Source of the DNA: an uncultured Eubacteriales bacterium
Lineage (GTDB): Bacteria; Bacillota; Clostridia; Monoglobales; Monoglobaceae
Length of the DNA: 6,837 bases
NCBI GenBank assembly: GCA_905201285.1
Contig: CAJKNM010000084.1
Location: forward strand, 1 to 6,837
Direction of reading: 5' to 3'
Below are positions 5,122-6,837 of the stretch, in pieces. Each line of letters begins with the position of its first letter. The stretch's first letter is position 1. Under the pieces are notes generated by a model, which was not told where the DNA came from, did no database searches, and was given only the letters and a program-made list of their open reading frames with translations. The position numbers and the translations under genes were made by a program.

Positions 5122-6760
5122 AATATTTCGGTCGGTTTTTTTTACCTCTGTTTTGACATTGCTGGCGAGCCTTGTTTTAGTTTTAGGCGTGCTTTTCGGT
5201 GCATTTGAAAATCAGATAGAGAAAGAACTTAAAAGCGAGGCCGGATATATCGCATATACCATCGAAAACGGAGATATGGATTTTTTTAACAGGTTTTCGG
5301 ACTCGGGTAAAAGGGTGACGCTTATAGACCCAAACGGAGAGGTGATAGCAGACACCGAGGCGGACGCAGGCAAGATGGATAACCATTCCGACCGCGAGGA
5401 GGTCAAGGAGGCCTTAAAGGACGGAAGCGGAACAAACGTCAGATATTCAAAAACCCTGACGGAAAAGACGGTTTATTATGCTCAAAGACTGAGTAATGGA
5501 ACGGTTCTTCGTGTTTCGACAACTCAATATACAATCATAACGATTATTCTCGGACTTCTTCAGCCGCTGATTTTTGTGCTTGTAATAGCAATGGCACTTT
5601 CGCTTTTCCTTTCTTCAAAGGTGTCAAAGCGGCTTGTTAAGCCGATTAATTCAATAGATTTGGATAATCCCGAGAACTGTGATACCTATGATGAGCTTTC
5701 ACCGCTTCTTCATAAGATTATCAACCAGAATAGAACCATAGCAAGGCAGATAGAAAAAGCGCGCCAGGTTCAGGAGGAGTTCAGGCTGATAACAGAAAAT
5801 ATGAGCGAGGGTTTTTTGGTAATAGACAAGAACACGAAGATTTTGTCATACAACTCGGCGGCGCTTAAACTCCTTGACGCTGAAAAAGCCGAGGATAACG
5901 TTCTTACTCTTAACCGAACAAGCGGGTTTATCGATGCCGTGACAACCGCACTTGACGGAAGGAGAGCGGAAAACGCTATGCTTCACGGCGACAGAACATA
6001 TAACCTGATTGCCAATCCTGTTTTTAACAGCGGTGAGGTTATCGGCGCGGTCATAGTTATAATCGATGTGACCGAAACGGCAAAGCGCGAAGCAATGAGA
6101 CGTGAATTCACGGCGAATGTCTCACACGAATTAAAGACTCCGCTGACATCAATATCGGGGTTTGCCGAGCTGATGAAAGCGGGCGGAATACCCGAAGAAA
6201 CGGTTGTGGATTTTTCCACTTCGATATACACCGAGGCGCAGAGACTTATTACCCTTGTCACGGATATTATAAAAATATCAGAGCTTGACGAGAAGAGCGA
6301 CCGTCATGATTGGGAGAAGGTAAATCTTTATGAGCTTTCCCGGGATGTGATAAAGCGGCTTAAAATCAGCGCTGAAAAAAAGAATGTATCCTTTACCTTA
6401 AACGGCGGAGACGCTGAGGTTTATGGTGTTCGTCAGATTCTTGATGAGATGGTGTATAACCTCTGTGACAATGCGATAAAGTACAATAAGGAAGGCGGAA
6501 GGGTATCTGTTTCGGTAAAAGACAGCGATAAAGGGGTAACGCTTTCGGTAAGCGATACGGGAATAGGAATTCCACAGACTCAGCAAAGCAGAATATTTGA
6601 AAGATTTTATCGTGTGGATAAGAGCCGTTCAAAGGCAGAGGGCGGCACGGGTCTCGGGCTTTCTATAGTCAAGCATGGCGCAATATACCATAATGCCGAA
6701 ATTTCGGTTGAAAGCGAGATAGGCAAGGGAACGAAAATGACAATTTTGTTCAAGAAATAA
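5111..6760 (+). CDS. phoR: Phosphate regulon sensor histidine kinase PhoR
   Basis: A 549-residue membrane sensor kinase, the likely partner of PhoB. It has TM1 (about 8-31), an extracytoplasmic domain (32-141) containing RVTLIDPNGEVIADTEAD and DNHSDREEVKEAL, TM2 (about 142-168), a linker with little HAMP character (169-220), a PAS domain (about 224-325), then the kinase core. The H-box SHELKTPL has phosphoacceptor His339 and the ExxT phosphatase motif Glu340-Thr343. The N-box is Asn454 (CDNAIKYN), G1 is DTGIGIP from Asp482, the F-box is IFERFYRVDKSRS and G2 is GGTGLGLSIVKH from Gly511. All key residues are present. Its extracytoplasmic domain resembles the PhoR sensor fold known from Bacillus. 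The ATG at 5111 is chosen because GGAGG (5098-5102) lies 8 nt upstream; a GTG at 5105 lies only 2 nt away. It overlaps phoB by 11 nt. Confidence 0.92.
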   Translation: MTSKIFRSVFFTSVLTLLASLVLVLGVLFGAFENQIEKELKSEAGYIAYTIENGDMDFFNRFSDSGKRVTLIDPNGEVIADTEADAGKMDNHSDREEVKEALKDGSGTNVRYSKTLTEKTVYYAQRLSNGTVLRVSTTQYTIITIILGLLQPLIFVLVIAMALSLFLSSKVSKRLVKPINSIDLDNPENCDTYDELSPLLHKIINQNRTIARQIEKARQVQEEFRLITENMSEGFLVIDKNTKILSYNSAALKLLDAEKAEDNVLTLNRTSGFIDAVTTALDGRRAENAMLHGDRTYNLIANPVFNSGEVIGAVIVIIDVTETAKREAMRREFTANVSHELKTPLTSISGFAELMKAGGIPEETVVDFSTSIYTEAQRLITLVTDIIKISELDEKSDRHDWEKVNLYELSRDVIKRLKISAEKKNVSFTLNGGDAEVYGVRQILDEMVYNLCDNAIKYNKEGGRVSVSVKDSDKGVTLSVSDTGIGIPQTQQSRIFERFYRVDKSRSKAEGGTGLGLSIVKHGAIYHNAEISVESEIGKGTKMTILFKK

Positions 6761-6769
6761 AAAATGATA

Positions 6770-6798
6770 AAAGGCTCGGGTTAGGCACCCGAGCCTTT
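6770..6798. terminator. Strong hairpin after phoR, possibly a bidirectional terminator
   Basis: A perfect 12-bp stem, AAAGGCTCGGGT (6770-6781) with ACCCGAGCCTTT (6787-6798), closes a 5-nt loop TAGGC and begins 9 nt after the phoR stop. On the + strand only TTT follows the GC core, then GAGCG. On the - strand the stem is followed by TTTTATCATTTTTT, a better U-tract. It probably ends phoR and may also end a convergent gene beyond the right edge. Confidence 0.7.
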
Positions 6799-6806
6799 GA
6801 GCGTGT

Positions 6807-6824
6807 CGATAAACTCCGATAAAC
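6807..6824. repeat. Short direct repeat CGATAAAC in the downstream intergenic DNA
   Basis: CGATAAAC occurs at 6807-6814 and again at 6817-6824, a 10-bp period, directly after the phoR hairpin. The second copy runs into the 14-bp block at 6824-6837 that matches the left end of the window in inverted orientation. No function is evident. Confidence 0.4.
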
Positions 6825-6837
6825 GAAAAATTTCATT
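6824..6837. repeat. Right copy of the 14-bp inverted repeat
   Basis: CGAAAAATTTCATT is the exact reverse complement of positions 34-47. It ends at the last base of the window, so the match may continue outside. See the left copy for interpretation. Confidence 0.4.

Noticed and set aside
5983..6261. 92-codon and several shorter minus-strand open frames opposite phoR, phoB, pstB and pstS
   Set aside because: All are antisense shadows of clearly coding plus-strand genes, with compositions expected from reverse-reading of codons and no family signature.
1..6837. CRISPR array, tRNA or rRNA gene, riboswitch, toxin-antitoxin pair or insertion sequence
   Set aside because: Almost all the window is intact pst-pho coding sequence, and the three intergenic gaps are too short and lack the repeats or structures these elements need.

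Overview
The window holds a complete phosphate-starvation locus in the order pstS-pstC-pstA-pstB-phoU, then phoB-phoR, all on the + strand. The organism looks like a Bacillota, most likely an anaerobic Clostridia of the Oscillospiraceae/Ruminococcaceae kind. The reasons are a lipobox-type PstS, strong GGAGG ribosome binding sites, moderate GC, an AT-rich promoter region, and a PhoR with an extracytoplasmic sensor plus a PAS domain. The genus cannot be fixed from sequence reading alone.

Layout. Positions 1-210 are intergenic. They carry an 11-bp-phased array of TTAACAT elements (114-158, a probable Pho box) immediately upstream of a perfect TATAAT (164-169), with a weaker possible promoter further upstream. 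Positions 211-4318 are one tight transcription unit: gaps of 14 and 4 nt, then overlaps of 4 and 1 nt. A GC-rich hairpin with a short T-run (4328-4353) follows phoU. Positions 4354-4437 hold a separate promoter for phoB-phoR, with a perfect 11-bp tandem duplication of its -10 region and a 9-bp inverted repeat around it. phoB and phoR (4438-6760) overlap by 11 nt. A 12-bp perfect hairpin (6770-6798) follows phoR. Its better T-run is on the minus strand.

How it works together (family knowledge plus context). PstS is a membrane-anchored lipoprotein that captures phosphate. PstC and PstA form the channel and PstB drives transport with ATP. PhoU links transporter state to PhoR. PhoR phosphorylates PhoB when phosphate is scarce, and PhoB~P would bind the array upstream of pstS and raise transporter expression.

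This is a well-known system and I found no new gene system. The items worth a second look are regulatory: the regular four-unit array with conserved spacers, the duplicated -10 and flanking inverted repeat at phoB, and a 14-bp inverted repeat at the two ends of the window. In three genes (pstS, phoU, phoR) the longest open frame begins at an upstream GTG or TTG, but ribosome-binding-site spacing favours a nearby downstream ATG. The coordinates given use that ATG.
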